Shown: in pieces, positions 28,168 to 37,578 of the stretch | Layout: each line of letters starts with the position of its first letter | Position numbering within the stretch: the stretch's first letter is position 1 | From: Coleofasciculus sp. FACHB-1120 | GTDB lineage: Bacteria > Cyanobacteriota > Cyanobacteriia > Cyanobacteriales > FACHB-T130 | Length of the DNA: 64,000 nucleotides | Direction of reading: 5' to 3' | Assembly (NCBI RefSeq): GCF_014698845.1 | Contig: NZ_JACJTV010000012.1 | Coordinates: 1-64,000, forward strand | Translations under genes and position numbers: made by a program | Notes under the pieces: model-generated | What the model saw: only the letters and a program-made list of their open reading frames with translations | Database searches by the model: none | What the model was told of the DNA's origin: nothing

Positions 28168-28311
28168 ATGCGGGTTCTCCTAGTTGAAGATGAGCCAGAT
28201 TTAGGGGCGGCAATTAAGCGATCGCTAAGTCAAGAAGCGTATGTGGTTGGCTGGGTTGTGGATGGCACTCAGGCATGGGAGTTTTTAGAAACCCAGTGGA
28301 AGCAATTCTAG
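28168..28311 (+). pseudogene. Truncated response-regulator receiver domain
   Basis: The frame MRVLLVEDEPDLGAAIKRSL...DGTQAWEFLETQWKQF-stop has 47 residues. It carries the start of an OmpR-type receiver domain (acidic EDE pocket), but the phospho-acceptor Asp, the rest of the domain and the DNA-binding domain are gone. Full-length relatives are about 220-240 residues. Sequence after the stop is a repeat hairpin (28323-28359), so the 3' part was lost rather than frameshifted. A GGAGGGAA ribosome site lies just upstream, so the stub may still be translated. Confidence 0.75.
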
Positions 28312-28322
28312 GGGGACGAAGT

Positions 28323-28359
28323 TTGTAGGTTGGGTTTCGTTCCTCAATCCAACCTACAA
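28323..28359. terminator. 11-bp hairpin after the truncated regulator
   Basis: TTGTAGGTTGG (28323-28333) pairs with CCAACCTACAA (28349-28359), loop 15 nt. It is a type of dispersed hairpin common in cyanobacterial spacers. Confidence 0.5.
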
Positions 28360-28412
28360 CTAGACTGACTACAACTAACAATCCCGTAGCGTTAGAATGC
28401 TAAAGATTGGAT

Positions 28413-28772
28413 TTAGTCGTTGCCTGTCACTTTTTGAATCAAGTCTTGTGCTTTTTCTATTAAATTAGAGTCGTTATTGTTTTCTTTGGAATTGAGTACA
28501 GTCTTTTCGTTTGCCTTTTCGCTATAGTCAAAGGGTTCATTGGGGGTTGCTGATTTTTGCTGCTTATCCTCTTCAAGAAAGCCTGTTGCTTCGCTATATT
28601 GATAGGCGCGGTCAACTCGGTCGTCCGATGTCAGCTTATCTCTTGAATGTAACACTGCATAACTAGGCTGTGCGGCGATGAATAAACTTGCCACACTGAT
28701 TAAAGTCATCAAACTTAAAACAAAGATGTTTTTATGGAGTTTTTGTTTTAAAGTCACTAAAATCTGTTGCAT
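28413..28772 (-). CDS. Hypothetical secreted protein
   Basis: The 119-residue protein has an N-terminal signal peptide: basic start (KQKLHK), hydrophobic core FVLSLMTLISVASLFIAA, and likely cleavage after PSYA (near 39). The mature 80 residues are hydrophilic, charged and probably disordered (SKENNNDSNLIEKAQDLIQK). No family is recognised. It is expected in the periplasm or thylakoid lumen. Confidence 0.65.
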   Translation of the reverse strand: MQQILVTLKQKLHKNIFVLSLMTLISVASLFIAAQPSYAVLHSRDKLTSDDRVDRAYQYSEATGFLEEDKQQKSATPNEPFDYSEKANEKTVLNSKENNNDSNLIEKAQDLIQKVTGND

Positions 28773-28905
28773 GGAAATTCCCTCCCAATTGCTTTTTGTG
28801 AAAATTGATGATGTGCGAGTATGACTACTAACACAATTTATTAAGTACGAAATGAATCGTACTTATCTAGTTACATCTATGCCGTCTACCGCAGGATACA
28901 TTCGT

Positions 28906-30033
28906 TTATTTCTTTAGCCATTCATGATGAATTTTCAGTCCTCGGCTCTGCATAGTTTGTTCAAATAAATCGGTAGAAAGTGCCTGTTCTACAGGCCAGA
29001 CGCCTGGTTTTTTGAGTTTGCCTGCTAGTAATAACTCGGCAAGCGTGCCGGTGCCATAACCAGCTGCCACGGCTGTATTTTCATGCACTAAAGTTGAGCA
29101 ATAACTTGCTGGTTGACCATCTTTATGACCGTTGACTTCAGACCGAATTGCTACACCGATGCCAGTGAAGCGATCGCTAACATCTGTCATTCGGTGGCTG
29201 ACGCGAGCTAAAAATTCGATGACTTTTGGATTGTTGAGCCAGCTAGAGGGCCACCAGTGGGCAACGCTCCAAGTTAGATAATTGTAAAAATCGGGAACTG
29301 TACCAAATTTGGTGATGACGGTTTTAACAGGAAAAGTGTCGGGTAGCGTGAAGGCTTCTGGCATATCAAACCAGTAAACGCCGATACGACCATAGGGAGC
29401 GGGAAATTCAATGGTTTCGCGATCGCTATACGGCTTGATTATCTGCCACTGACTATTTATCCAAGCTTTAAAAGGGCTTTGTAGCCCTAAAAATGTTGTT
29501 CGCATCACCGTAATGCCAGCGCCACCCGACCCCGATACTAGATAGCTCAGATGAATGCGTTCTGTCTCATCTAGTTGCTCGACGCCCTGGCGTACCATGC
29601 TATTAGAAATACCGGGGAAAATACCCGTATTAATAATTGCCGTAACTCCAGCAGCAGCAGCTTCGTCCCGGAAATCCAATGCTTTGCGAGTAAAAGATGG
29701 GTGATCGCTGACATCCAGGTAGTTGACACCCGCTTCTATACAGGTTTTTAGCACTTGGGCATCTCGGTAGTGAAATGGCCCCGCACAGTGGATTACCAGA
29801 TCGGAAGAGGCGATCGCATCCCTTAACGCTTCTCGATCCGCTAAATCTAAAGCCTGGAATTGCACTTGCGATCCCAGCTTTTCACTGACCAACGTTGGCA
29901 AGGTTGTAACATCGTGCGCCCCGATTGGTTTTCTGCCGGTAACGGTAATTTGCGCCTGTGTGTGAGCGACGATATCCGCTGCCACACTGCTACCAATCCG
30001 TCCGCTTCCTCCCAGAATTAAAACCCGTGTCAT
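28906..30033 (-). CDS. Saccharopine dehydrogenase-like NAD(P)-binding oxidoreductase
   Basis: This 375-residue protein has an N-terminal Rossmann domain (VLILGGSGRIGSSVA, residues 4-18; LVIHCAGPFHY near 80) and the saccharopine-dehydrogenase-type sequence GVNYLDVSDHPSFTRKALDF. The rest (TGIFPGISNSMVRQGVE, VSGSGGAGITVMRTTFLG) matches the broad saccharopine dehydrogenase family. The bacterial members have uncertain substrates, and lysine metabolism should not be assumed. It stands alone, with a 424-bp spacer before the kinase gene. Confidence 0.85.
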   Translation of the reverse strand: MTRVLILGGSGRIGSSVAADIVAHTQAQITVTGRKPIGAHDVTTLPTLVSEKLGSQVQFQALDLADREALRDAIASSDLVIHCAGPFHYRDAQVLKTCIEAGVNYLDVSDHPSFTRKALDFRDEAAAAGVTAIINTGIFPGISNSMVRQGVEQLDETERIHLSYLVSGSGGAGITVMRTTFLGLQSPFKAWINSQWQIIKPYSDRETIEFPAPYGRIGVYWFDMPEAFTLPDTFPVKTVITKFGTVPDFYNYLTWSVAHWWPSSWLNNPKVIEFLARVSHRMTDVSDRFTGIGVAIRSEVNGHKDGQPASYCSTLVHENTAVAAGYGTGTLAELLLAGKLKKPGVWPVEQALSTDLFEQTMQSRGLKIHHEWLKK

Positions 30034-30457
30034 TAATCAATTTGTTAACGCTGTCTTCAGTTCATCAGGTTTGCCTGCTTCTCTCCATCGGTACCAAGGC
30101 AGACTTTTCCTGAGTAGTACAGACAAGTTTTATCGAAAGCTGCAAAGATGAATTTTTCGAGCGGCTGACCTACAGCAGATGACTTTCACACCCAGCTCTG
30201 GTGAGTCGCCTCTACCCGAAAAATTCACTTTCCTTCATTATACTTAAGAAAGATACATAAAAAAACCTTCTATGATATACAAACAAATACCCATAAAGCT
30301 AGTGTCAATCCTTCATAAATAGAAGGAAAATAAAATCTCTTTATCAATTGCTAATAACTCTTTAATTTAAAAGCAACTATTAGGTTGGCATCGTCTGAGT
30401 TGCGAATGAAGGGAGTAATTAGCTGGATTTGGTATAACTTCTCAATGGAAGTGCCCA
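30034..30457. other. Divergent spacer upstream of the sensor kinase
   Basis: There is no gene. GAATTTTTCG (30150-30159) is complementary to CGAAAAATTC (30217-30226), a possible hairpin with a long loop. Promoters for both flanking genes must lie here, but I could not pick convincing boxes. Confidence 0.35.
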
Positions 30458-32995
30458 GTGGTGAAAATGGAAATTTTCGAGCAGCAGATTGAGGCTACCT
30501 TACGACGCCGGAAAGAGCTTTGGAGACGAACTGAGGAATTTCCCACCCAAGACAAGCCACTGCTGGTGGAAAGCTGGAAAGAACACGACAAAACTCTAGA
30601 ACAATTGCAGGTAGCCTTAGAGGAACTGCGATCGCAGAATGAAGAGCTAATCGCCAGCCATCAGACGTTGGAAATACAGCGACAGCGCTACCAAGATTTA
30701 TTCAATCTGGCCCCAGATGGGTACTTAGTGACGAATTCTGATGCCGTGATTCTAGAAGCTAACCAAGCGGCAGCGAACTTGCTGAAGATTTCGCAGGAAC
30801 ACTTGCTGGGCAAACCGTTAGTTATTTTTGTGACGGGTAAAGCTCTGGGAAACTTTTATACAAACTTAAGCCAATTCCTCGAAACTGACCAAGTAAGCAG
30901 ATGGGAGGTTGAGATTCAGCCTCGGCAGAGTACGCACTTTCCTGCCGCCTTTAGAGTTAGAGCAGTGCGCGACTCAAGTGGGCAGGTGGTAGAACTGCAT
31001 TGGTTGTTACAAGATATCACCGAGCGCAAGCAGCAAGAAGTTGCTTTTGGAAGCGATCGCCATCTTCTAGAAACCCAGGTACTAGAAACCCAGATTGAAC
31101 AACGAACCGCTGAACTTCGGGAAACCAACGAGCAACTCAAACAGGAGATTGCTAAACGTCAACGGGCTGAAAAAGCGCTGTGGCAGCGGGCGGAAGGGGA
31201 ATGGGCGATCCGGGTGATTACCGAACACATCCGCCAGTCGCTCAACCTAGAGGAAATTCTCAACACGACGGTGGCAGAAATTCGCCAAGTTCTAGGGAGC
31301 GATCGCGTACTGATTTTCCGCATAGAGCCGAATGGTGATGGCGTCGTGGTGGCTGAATCAGTGGATGCAGATTGGTTCTCGTTCTTAGGCAATACCGTAC
31401 CCTCGCCCCTGTTTAGAGAATGTATGCCCCTCTATCGACAGGGGAACGCCAGAGTGATTGATGAGATTCAACAAGTAGGGTTTCCCGTAGATATCACTGA
31501 GTTTTTCCATTCGTCGCAAGTCAAAGCTGCCTTAGGCGTTCCCATCATGCATGGCGATCGCTTTTGGGGGTTGCTCGCGGCTCATCAATGTTCGGCACCC
31601 CGTCAGTGGGAACCGCTGGAGATCGATCTGCTCAAGCAATTGGCAATCCAGGTATCTATTGGCATTCAGCAATCGGAACTGTATCGGCAAGTGCAGCAAC
31701 TGAATACGAACTTGGAGCGCCAGGTACGCGATCGCACTGCCCAATTGCAACAAGCGCTCGACTTTGAAGCGCTGCTCAAACGCATCACCGACGATGTCCG
31801 CGATCGCCTCGACGAAAACCAGATTTTACAAATTGCCGTCTGGGAATTAGGCGTCGGGTTGAATATTGATGGCTGCGATACAGGTTTGTACGATACCGAC
31901 CATACCACGTCTACCATCAAGTACGAATACAACTTAGGAATCCCTTCCTTCCAGGGGCAGGTGGTGCAGATGGCAGACTTCCGGGAGGGTTATTCTCAGC
32001 TACTGCAAGGTGAATATTTCCAATTTTGTCAACGGGTGCCCGATAGTCGCGGTGCGCTGACCAGACTCGCTTGCCCGATTGTTGATGACCAAGGGGTATT
32101 AGGAGATTTGTGGTTATTTAAGCCGCAGCAAGAAGCCTTCAGCGAGTTAGAAATTCGACTGGTGCAACAGGTCGCGAATCAGTGCGCGATCGCCCTTCGG
32201 CAAGCCCGACTTTATCAAGCATCGCGATCGCAAGTCGAGGAACTGGAAAAACTCAATCGCCTCAAAGATGACTTTCTCAATACCGTTCCCCACGAGTTAC
32301 GCACACCAGTCTCTAACATGAAAATGGCGATTCAGATGTTGTCTATTGCCCTGAATCGTGACTATGCCTTATTTGCCGAGATGGGCAAGCCGAGGGAACA
32401 ACAAAGCAAAGTCGCTCGCTACTTTCAGATTTTGCAGAACGAGTGCGAACGAGAAATTCGCCTGATTGATGACCTGCTGGATTTACAAAAACTCTATGCA
32501 GGCGCTCACCCTTTATTACTGAGTGCGATTCAGCTCCAGGAATGGCTGCCGCCCATTGTAGAACCTTTTCAAGAGCGAGCCAGAAACCACCAGCAAACCT
32601 TGCTCCTTGACCTCCCTGCCGACCTCCCTCGCTTCATCTGCGACCCCACGACGCTAGGCAGGATTTTGAGCGAGTTACTAGACAACGCCTGCAAGTACAC
32701 CCCCGCATCAGAAACGATCGCATTCAAAGTCCAGAGTCAGCCAGGGAGCGTTCAGTTTAGCGTCAGCAATTCCGGCGTGGAGATTCCGGAACGCGAACTT
32801 CCGCATATCTTTGACAAGTTTTACCGCATTCCCAGTAATGACCCGTGGAAACAAGGAGGAACCGGATTAGGGTTGACGATCGTGAAACGATTAATTGCCC
32901 ATTTGAAAGGGACTCTGCGAGTGGAAAGTAAGGATCGTCAGACCTGCTTTATCCTCGATTTACCGAGCGATCGCTCAGCTCAAATTATCTCCTAA
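30458..32995 (+). CDS. Multidomain sensor histidine kinase (PAS-GAF-GAF-HisKA-HATPase)
   Basis: The product has 845 residues. Order: helical N-terminus; PAS (about 72-190, FNLAPDGYLVTNSDAVILEANQ); coiled coil (200-245); GAF 1 (about 255-405); coiled coil; GAF 2 (about 430-585); HisKA with PHELRTP as H box (near 612); HATPase with LLDNACKYTP (N box) and GGTGLGLTIVKRL (G2). GAF 1 has the bilin-family block WGLLAAHQCSAPRQW but lacks a Cys-His pair where cyanobacteriochromes bind bilin (reads DITEFFHSSQVKA), so light sensing is unlikely. There is no membrane segment, so it is cytoplasmic. No response regulator is adjacent. Confidence 0.92.
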   Translation: MVKMEIFEQQIEATLRRRKELWRRTEEFPTQDKPLLVESWKEHDKTLEQLQVALEELRSQNEELIASHQTLEIQRQRYQDLFNLAPDGYLVTNSDAVILEANQAAANLLKISQEHLLGKPLVIFVTGKALGNFYTNLSQFLETDQVSRWEVEIQPRQSTHFPAAFRVRAVRDSSGQVVELHWLLQDITERKQQEVAFGSDRHLLETQVLETQIEQRTAELRETNEQLKQEIAKRQRAEKALWQRAEGEWAIRVITEHIRQSLNLEEILNTTVAEIRQVLGSDRVLIFRIEPNGDGVVVAESVDADWFSFLGNTVPSPLFRECMPLYRQGNARVIDEIQQVGFPVDITEFFHSSQVKAALGVPIMHGDRFWGLLAAHQCSAPRQWEPLEIDLLKQLAIQVSIGIQQSELYRQVQQLNTNLERQVRDRTAQLQQALDFEALLKRITDDVRDRLDENQILQIAVWELGVGLNIDGCDTGLYDTDHTTSTIKYEYNLGIPSFQGQVVQMADFREGYSQLLQGEYFQFCQRVPDSRGALTRLACPIVDDQGVLGDLWLFKPQQEAFSELEIRLVQQVANQCAIALRQARLYQASRSQVEELEKLNRLKDDFLNTVPHELRTPVSNMKMAIQMLSIALNRDYALFAEMGKPREQQSKVARYFQILQNECEREIRLIDDLLDLQKLYAGAHPLLLSAIQLQEWLPPIVEPFQERARNHQQTLLLDLPADLPRFICDPTTLGRILSELLDNACKYTPASETIAFKVQSQPGSVQFSVSNSGVEIPERELPHIFDKFYRIPSNDPWKQGGTGLGLTIVKRLIAHLKGTLRVESKDRQTCFILDLPSDRSAQIIS

Positions 32996-33009
32996 TCCTT
33001 CCATTCGTA

Positions 33010-33034
33010 CGGGCACGGGCAATGCCGTGCCCCG
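33010..33034. terminator. Hairpin between convergent kinase and crtO
   Basis: GGGCACGG (33011-33018) pairs with CCGTGCCC (33025-33032) around a 6-nt loop, in the 47-bp gap between the two gene ends. Confidence 0.55.
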
Positions 33035-33042
33035 ATTTATCG

Positions 33043-34737
33043 CTACGAAATTTTAAACACAGACTCAACCGTAGATTTGAGAGAATTTCCCGCATCCTTC
33101 AGCTTTTGGGCAATTGGCTGCTGAGTATGCAGGAACACACGAGCGCAGTTGCGTCCCGGCATCCCGGAAATAGAACCGCCTGGATGAGTACCCGCACCGC
33201 TGAGAAATAACCCTTCAATCGGAGTTTTGTAGTTCGCCAATTCCGGCAACGGACGGAAAAAGACCATTTGGTCGAGGGTCATATCAACGTGGTAGTAGTT
33301 CCCCTTATAAGCACCCAAGCGATCGCCGAGTTCCGCTGGACTTTCCACGGCACGAGCGATAATGGAGTGCTTGAGATTCGGTGAATAGTCGGCTAGCTTA
33401 TCTAACACGCGGTCTGCGACTTTGTTTTTCAGTTCATCTGTCCAACCAGTGCCATGCAAACCCGTACCCTCTGCACCGGCAATCTGATAAGGCGCGAAAA
33501 ACTCGATCCAGAGCGTATGCTTACCTTCTGGAGCCATCGACGGATCGAGTACCGTGGGTACGACCACATACATTGAGGGATCGGCATCGGGAATGTTGCC
33601 GATAGAAGCCTCGCTGTGAGCAATTTCCACATGGCGCACCGAGTCAGCAATCAAAACTGAGCCAATCAGGTACTCATCCTGGTGGTTGTGGTGTTCAAAG
33701 CGCAAAGGCTCTGATAGGGCGCAATCGATCTTGAGAATCGTTTCGTTGTTGTTGACAATTCTGCGCTCTAAGCGCTCCCTTAAATTCGGGTCGGCTGAAT
33801 CAACATCGCTCTCATCCATGTGGCGTAGGAACAAGCGCTTGGCATCAATGTTGGAGATCACGCCAGTTTTAGCGCGGTATTCGGTGCCACCTGCCACCCG
33901 CACGCCTACCGCACGACCGTCATCAATTAATACTTTTTCAACGGTCTGGTCGCACAGGACAACACCGCCTTTACTTTTCACCAACTTCAGCAAGGCATCA
34001 ACCAGTGCGCCGCTACCACCTTTAGGTCGCGCCATTCCGGGGTCATGGCGCATCGCCATCATAATTGAACCGACAGAAATGGTTTTTTGGGACGGAGGTG
34101 CGCCAAGTTCTGCGGAGAGTCGAGCCAAGGGCGCTTTCAGAAACTCGGAATCAAACCACTCGTTTAGGATATCTTCCGGGCTGGTGAGCATGGTACGAAT
34201 CAGATCCAACGTCTTATTTGGCCCACCCAAGACGGAGAATAAATCTTGCAGCTTTTTGAGGTCGTAATTGCCAGCAATGTCAATAACAGATTTTGGCGGT
34301 GCGTTGAACACCGGGATCATTGCACCCAGTACGCGCTGCCAGTACTCGGTATATTCGGCATATTTTTTGGCATCTCTGGGGCTATAACGTGCAATCTCTG
34401 CACAAGTTTTTTCAACGGATTTGTGACCTAAAAAGTATTTGCCATCCGGATGGGGACAAAACGCGACTGGGTCGCAATATAAATATTCCAAGCCATATTT
34501 AGTGAGTTCTAACTCTTCGACGACCGGCCCTAAGTGAATGAACTCGTGGTCAATCGAGCAGAGGTTGAACTTAAAACCCGGAGCCTCTTTCGGTAAGATT
34601 TCTTCAGTTGTTGCACCGCCGCCTGGAATGGAACGCTTTTCTAGTAACAGAACGCTATAGCCTGCTTTGAGCAGATATGCGGCACAGACAAGTCCGTTGT
34701 GACCGGCACCAATAATGACAACATCGTACTCTTGCAT
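33043..34737 (-). CDS. crtO: CrtO-type beta-carotene ketolase / carotenoid FAD oxidoreductase
   Basis: CrtO inserts keto groups on beta-carotene, giving echinenone and canthaxanthin in membranes. The start is placed at ATG 34737-34735 (MQEYDVVIIGAGHNGLVCAA), which begins just before the FAD-binding motif; the longer frame adds 36 unrelated residues. The 564-residue protein has the dinucleotide fold (GAGHNGLVCAAYLLKAGYSV), the phytoene-dehydrogenase-like region PPSQKTISVGSIMMAMRHDP and MARPKGGSGALVDALLKL, and the C-terminal FAD block LFLSGAGTHPGGSISGMPGRN. Length and pattern fit CrtO (about 540-560). Another CrtI-type oxidoreductase cannot be wholly excluded. Confidence 0.82.
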   Translation of the reverse strand: MQEYDVVIIGAGHNGLVCAAYLLKAGYSVLLLEKRSIPGGGATTEEILPKEAPGFKFNLCSIDHEFIHLGPVVEELELTKYGLEYLYCDPVAFCPHPDGKYFLGHKSVEKTCAEIARYSPRDAKKYAEYTEYWQRVLGAMIPVFNAPPKSVIDIAGNYDLKKLQDLFSVLGGPNKTLDLIRTMLTSPEDILNEWFDSEFLKAPLARLSAELGAPPSQKTISVGSIMMAMRHDPGMARPKGGSGALVDALLKLVKSKGGVVLCDQTVEKVLIDDGRAVGVRVAGGTEYRAKTGVISNIDAKRLFLRHMDESDVDSADPNLRERLERRIVNNNETILKIDCALSEPLRFEHHNHQDEYLIGSVLIADSVRHVEIAHSEASIGNIPDADPSMYVVVPTVLDPSMAPEGKHTLWIEFFAPYQIAGAEGTGLHGTGWTDELKNKVADRVLDKLADYSPNLKHSIIARAVESPAELGDRLGAYKGNYYHVDMTLDQMVFFRPLPELANYKTPIEGLFLSGAGTHPGGSISGMPGRNCARVFLHTQQPIAQKLKDAGNSLKSTVESVFKIS

Positions 34738-35130
34738 GGACAATACTCTCAGACCCGTGTATATCCCCGATTCTAAGAAAGTTAAGAACTTTAAAGTGTC
34801 TATCACTCGAAGGATATCCTTCGCCCGCCCCAGCCAGCTTGACACGCCAGGAAACGGCTTTAGGACTGTTGGTGGAAGATGCAGGGCGAGTAATTAGGGT
34901 TCAGCCGCTAAGGGCATGGCATCACCCGGAGGGACCTAGGGCAAGTGAGGGGATCGTGAGAGGCGGGAAGAGGTGCGATCGCGTTAGCGAAGCGAGGAGT
35001 TAGCCTCGTGCTGAAAGAGTCAGTTCGCTGATTTTCTTCGTTAACGGCGGCTAAACTCTAGCCCAATGCCATTCTCGCAGTTATACTGGCTAGGTCTACA
35101 TCGTCTTGGAACGGGTCAGCACTACAGAAT
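34738..35130. other. Spacer between crtO and STAS gene with repeat remnants
   Basis: There is no gene. 34976-35035 (GCGATCGCGTTAGCGAAGCG ... GTGCTGAAAGAGTCAGTTCG) is a diverged member of the repeat family seen near 52771, 54715, 54775, 56722 and 58418. Confidence 0.45.
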
Positions 35131-35451
35131 ATGAATCCTGTTGTCAAAATTGTTCAACCCTCTGGCATTTTAGACGGTATGAAGGCAACTCAGTTTCGTC
35201 AAGAAATTAGCGATATTGTCGAAAACGGAGGCAATATAGTGTTAATTGACTTTAAGGACGTTACCTTTATGGATAGTTCTGGGTTGGGGGCGCTAGTGCT
35301 TGCACTCAAAACTGTTCGCGCCGCTGGTGGTAAACTCTTTATTTGCTCGATTAATGAGCAAGTAAGAATGCTGTTTGAACTGACCAGTATGGATCGCGTC
35401 TTTGAAATCTTCCCCAATCGAGAAGAATTTAATAACGCGATTAGTCCATAG
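35131..35451 (+). CDS. STAS-domain anti-sigma factor antagonist
   Basis: This 106-residue single STAS domain is of the SpoIIAA/RsbV type. The phosphorylation loop is FMDSSGLGALV (near 48-58), with the switch Ser, following the strand NIVLIDFKDV. When dephosphorylated such proteins capture an anti-sigma kinase. The window also has a PP2C phosphatase (35515-36654) and an RsbW-like kinase (37144-37578), so a complete partner-switching set is present. It is convergent with the phosphatase. Confidence 0.9.
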   Translation: MNPVVKIVQPSGILDGMKATQFRQEISDIVENGGNIVLIDFKDVTFMDSSGLGALVLALKTVRAAGGKLFICSINEQVRMLFELTSMDRVFEIFPNREEFNNAISP

Positions 35452-35514
35452 CTAATGGCTAATCGCTAATCGCTAATCGTCATTCACAATTAGCAATTAG
35501 CAATTAGCACTTGC
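35452..35514. repeat. Heptamer tandem repeats in inverted arrangement
   Basis: Several GCTAATC-type heptamers are followed by several CAATTAG(C)-type units, which can fold into an imperfect long hairpin. It lies between the convergent STAS and PP2C genes. It belongs to the short tandemly repeated heptamers typical of filamentous cyanobacteria. Confidence 0.65.
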
Positions 35515-36654
35515 CTAATCAAAGTTGATTTGCAGCAACGACAAATCATCGTCAAAATAGTCGTCTGGGTTTCTATCTTGAACAGAATTCACTATCTGGT
35601 CTAGATTGTTCTGGCTATTCTTCGGAAATTCGGCAAGCAGATTGATGAACGCATCAAGACCCCAAATCGTGCCGTCCGGTTGGTTAATCTCATAGATTCC
35701 ATCACTGAAAATGTAGAGGATACTGGATTTTTCCACCTCGCAGCTATCATCGATAAATTCAGCATCAGGGAACATCCCAACCGGCAAACCTGGGGTTTTC
35801 AGGCGTTTGACCTGGGTGATTAAATTCGAGGTTCTGGAGACTAAAACTGCTGGTGGATGCCCAGCACTAGCGTAAACTAGGGTGCGCTTAACTCGGTTAT
35901 AGACACCGTACCAGATGGTGAAATATTTATCATTTCGGTCAGTCATCTGGAAGGTTTCATTTAACGCCTTGAGGACATCGCTAGGCTCATAGTAATTAAT
36001 TTTAGGAAGGGCTTGGCTTTTGAGTAGGTTCATGACCGAAAGAGACGGTAAAGCAGCCCGCAATCCATGTCCGGCGACATCCAATAGATAAATAGCTAAA
36101 TGATCTGGATCTAGCCAGTAATAATCAAAGCCATCCCCTCCTAACTGGCGGGAAGGAACAAAGCGCGAATTGATAGTTACAGGAGGCGAGGTCAACGGAG
36201 AAGGGAGGATGGAACAGACATACTCGGCTGCTTCGGCTAATTCCGCCTCCAGTAGCAGTTTTTGGTGCTGCAAGTCGTGGCTGAGTTGGTGCTGCCTTAA
36301 GCCTGCCCGCACTCGCGCCTTCAACTCATACATATCGATGGGCTTGCACAAAAAATCATCTGCCCCGGCATCCAGCCCTTTCACCCGATCCTCAACGGAA
36401 CCCATTGATGTCAGCAAAATAAAGAAGGTCGTTGAAAGTTCTGGCGTTGCCTTGACCTGACTGCACACGTCCAGCCCGTTCATGCGCGGCATGATCCAAT
36501 CGCAAATCACCAGTGCGGGTCGTAAGTCTCGCGCTAGGGTCAACCCGGCTTCGCCATCGCTAGCGACGGTTAACTCATAACCCTCGGTTTTTAGCGTTCT
36601 TTTCAGCAATAGCTGAATCGCAGGGTCATCATCAATAATCAGAACTTGAAGCAT
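35515..36654 (-). CDS. Response regulator with PP2C/SpoIIE-type phosphatase output
   Basis: The product has 379 residues. The receiver domain (1-120) has DDD at 8-10, the phospho-acceptor Asp in VICDWIMP (near 51), Thr/Ser in LLTSMG and the Lys in CKPID. A short coiled linker (125-150) leads to a SpoIIE/RsbU-like PP2C domain (about 165-379) with QLGGDGFDYYW, LLDVAGHGLRAALPS (metal Asp-Gly) and ILYIFSDGIYE. The predicted role is to dephosphorylate an STAS antagonist when its receiver is phosphorylated. The neighbouring STAS protein is the obvious substrate. Confidence 0.93.
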   Translation of the reverse strand: MLQVLIIDDDPAIQLLLKRTLKTEGYELTVASDGEAGLTLARDLRPALVICDWIMPRMNGLDVCSQVKATPELSTTFFILLTSMGSVEDRVKGLDAGADDFLCKPIDMYELKARVRAGLRQHQLSHDLQHQKLLLEAELAEAAEYVCSILPSPLTSPPVTINSRFVPSRQLGGDGFDYYWLDPDHLAIYLLDVAGHGLRAALPSLSVMNLLKSQALPKINYYEPSDVLKALNETFQMTDRNDKYFTIWYGVYNRVKRTLVYASAGHPPAVLVSRTSNLITQVKRLKTPGLPVGMFPDAEFIDDSCEVEKSSILYIFSDGIYEINQPDGTIWGLDAFINLLAEFPKNSQNNLDQIVNSVQDRNPDDYFDDDLSLLQINFD

Positions 36655-37143
36655 GAGATAGAGGGACTACAGGTCGCTTAAAATAGAAGGCAGTTAAAAC
36701 TGAAGGATGACACCTGAGGCAAGTGTGAAGATCGCTAAACTTCACCGAAAATATGAACATTCATAAACAAGTATAGTCATCGGTTGCTCGAAGTTCTCCA
36801 GACTTTCCACCCGTTACTGACTCGCATTATGATGATCAACATTGCTACTGCTTTTCAAAAATGCTCCTGTAGATATTTTGAGATCCGTCATTACCAAATC
36901 TAGCAAGCGCTACGCCCAAAGCCATGAACTCTATTTCAGTCTAAGCACTTCCGACTTCTTCCCTCATACCACGCATTCATGAGGTTAATCAGAAAGTAGT
37001 ACGCTGCCCATTAACCAAAAAATTCCTCGCGATCGCAATAATTATCTATAGGCTAGACTGCATTCTCTCTGATTTGTGCCGGTGTTTAATCCCAAGCTTT
37101 AATCCAAAGCTTCAGTGTCGTTGATTAAAAAGGCTTTGAACAG
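36655..37143. other. Divergent spacer between phosphatase and anti-sigma genes
   Basis: It spans 489 bp with no gene and one HIP1 (GCGATCGC near 37030). No clear repeats or hairpins are seen; promoters for both flanking genes are expected but not identifiable. Confidence 0.35.
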
Positions 37144-37578
37144 TTGAAACTCATCAAAAAAATCTCTGTACAAGTTTCCAGCGACCTCAAGGCGTTAGAC
37201 GGTCTTTTGTCATGGTTTGAAAATCTAAATCAACCAGATATTCCTAAAAAAGTTTGGCTACAGTGCCAATTAGCTCTAGCAGAAGGATTTACGAACGCGG
37301 TTCGTCATGCCCACAAAGGCAAAACTTCCGAGGTTCCTATTGATATTGAAGTTAACTTGTTTTCGGAATGTTTAGAAATCCGAATTTGGGATCAAGGGCC
37401 GCCTTTTGATTTAGAAGCCCGCCTCCAAAAACCAGAGGAGATCAGTAAAAATGCTACAGGGGGGCGGGGTATCGCCATTTTACAAAAAATTGCAGACTAT
37501 TTGAGTTATACCCGCACTGACAAGCGGAATTGTTTGTTAGTTGTGAAACATTATTCTAATTTATTAGCGCTCGATTGA
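37144..37578 (+). CDS. Anti-sigma regulatory factor, RsbW-like serine kinase
   Basis: This 144-residue single GHKL ATPase domain has the N box LALAEGFTNAVRHAH (near 45-59), G1 WDQGPPFDLE and G2 GGRGIAIL. It would phosphorylate the STAS antagonist and bind a sigma factor or other partner. The start is a TTG at 37144 with AAGG about 11 nt upstream; no ATG fits. No sigma factor gene is in the window, so the final target is unknown. Confidence 0.88.
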   Translation: MKLIKKISVQVSSDLKALDGLLSWFENLNQPDIPKKVWLQCQLALAEGFTNAVRHAHKGKTSEVPIDIEVNLFSECLEIRIWDQGPPFDLEARLQKPEEISKNATGGRGIAILQKIADYLSYTRTDKRNCLLVVKHYSNLLALD

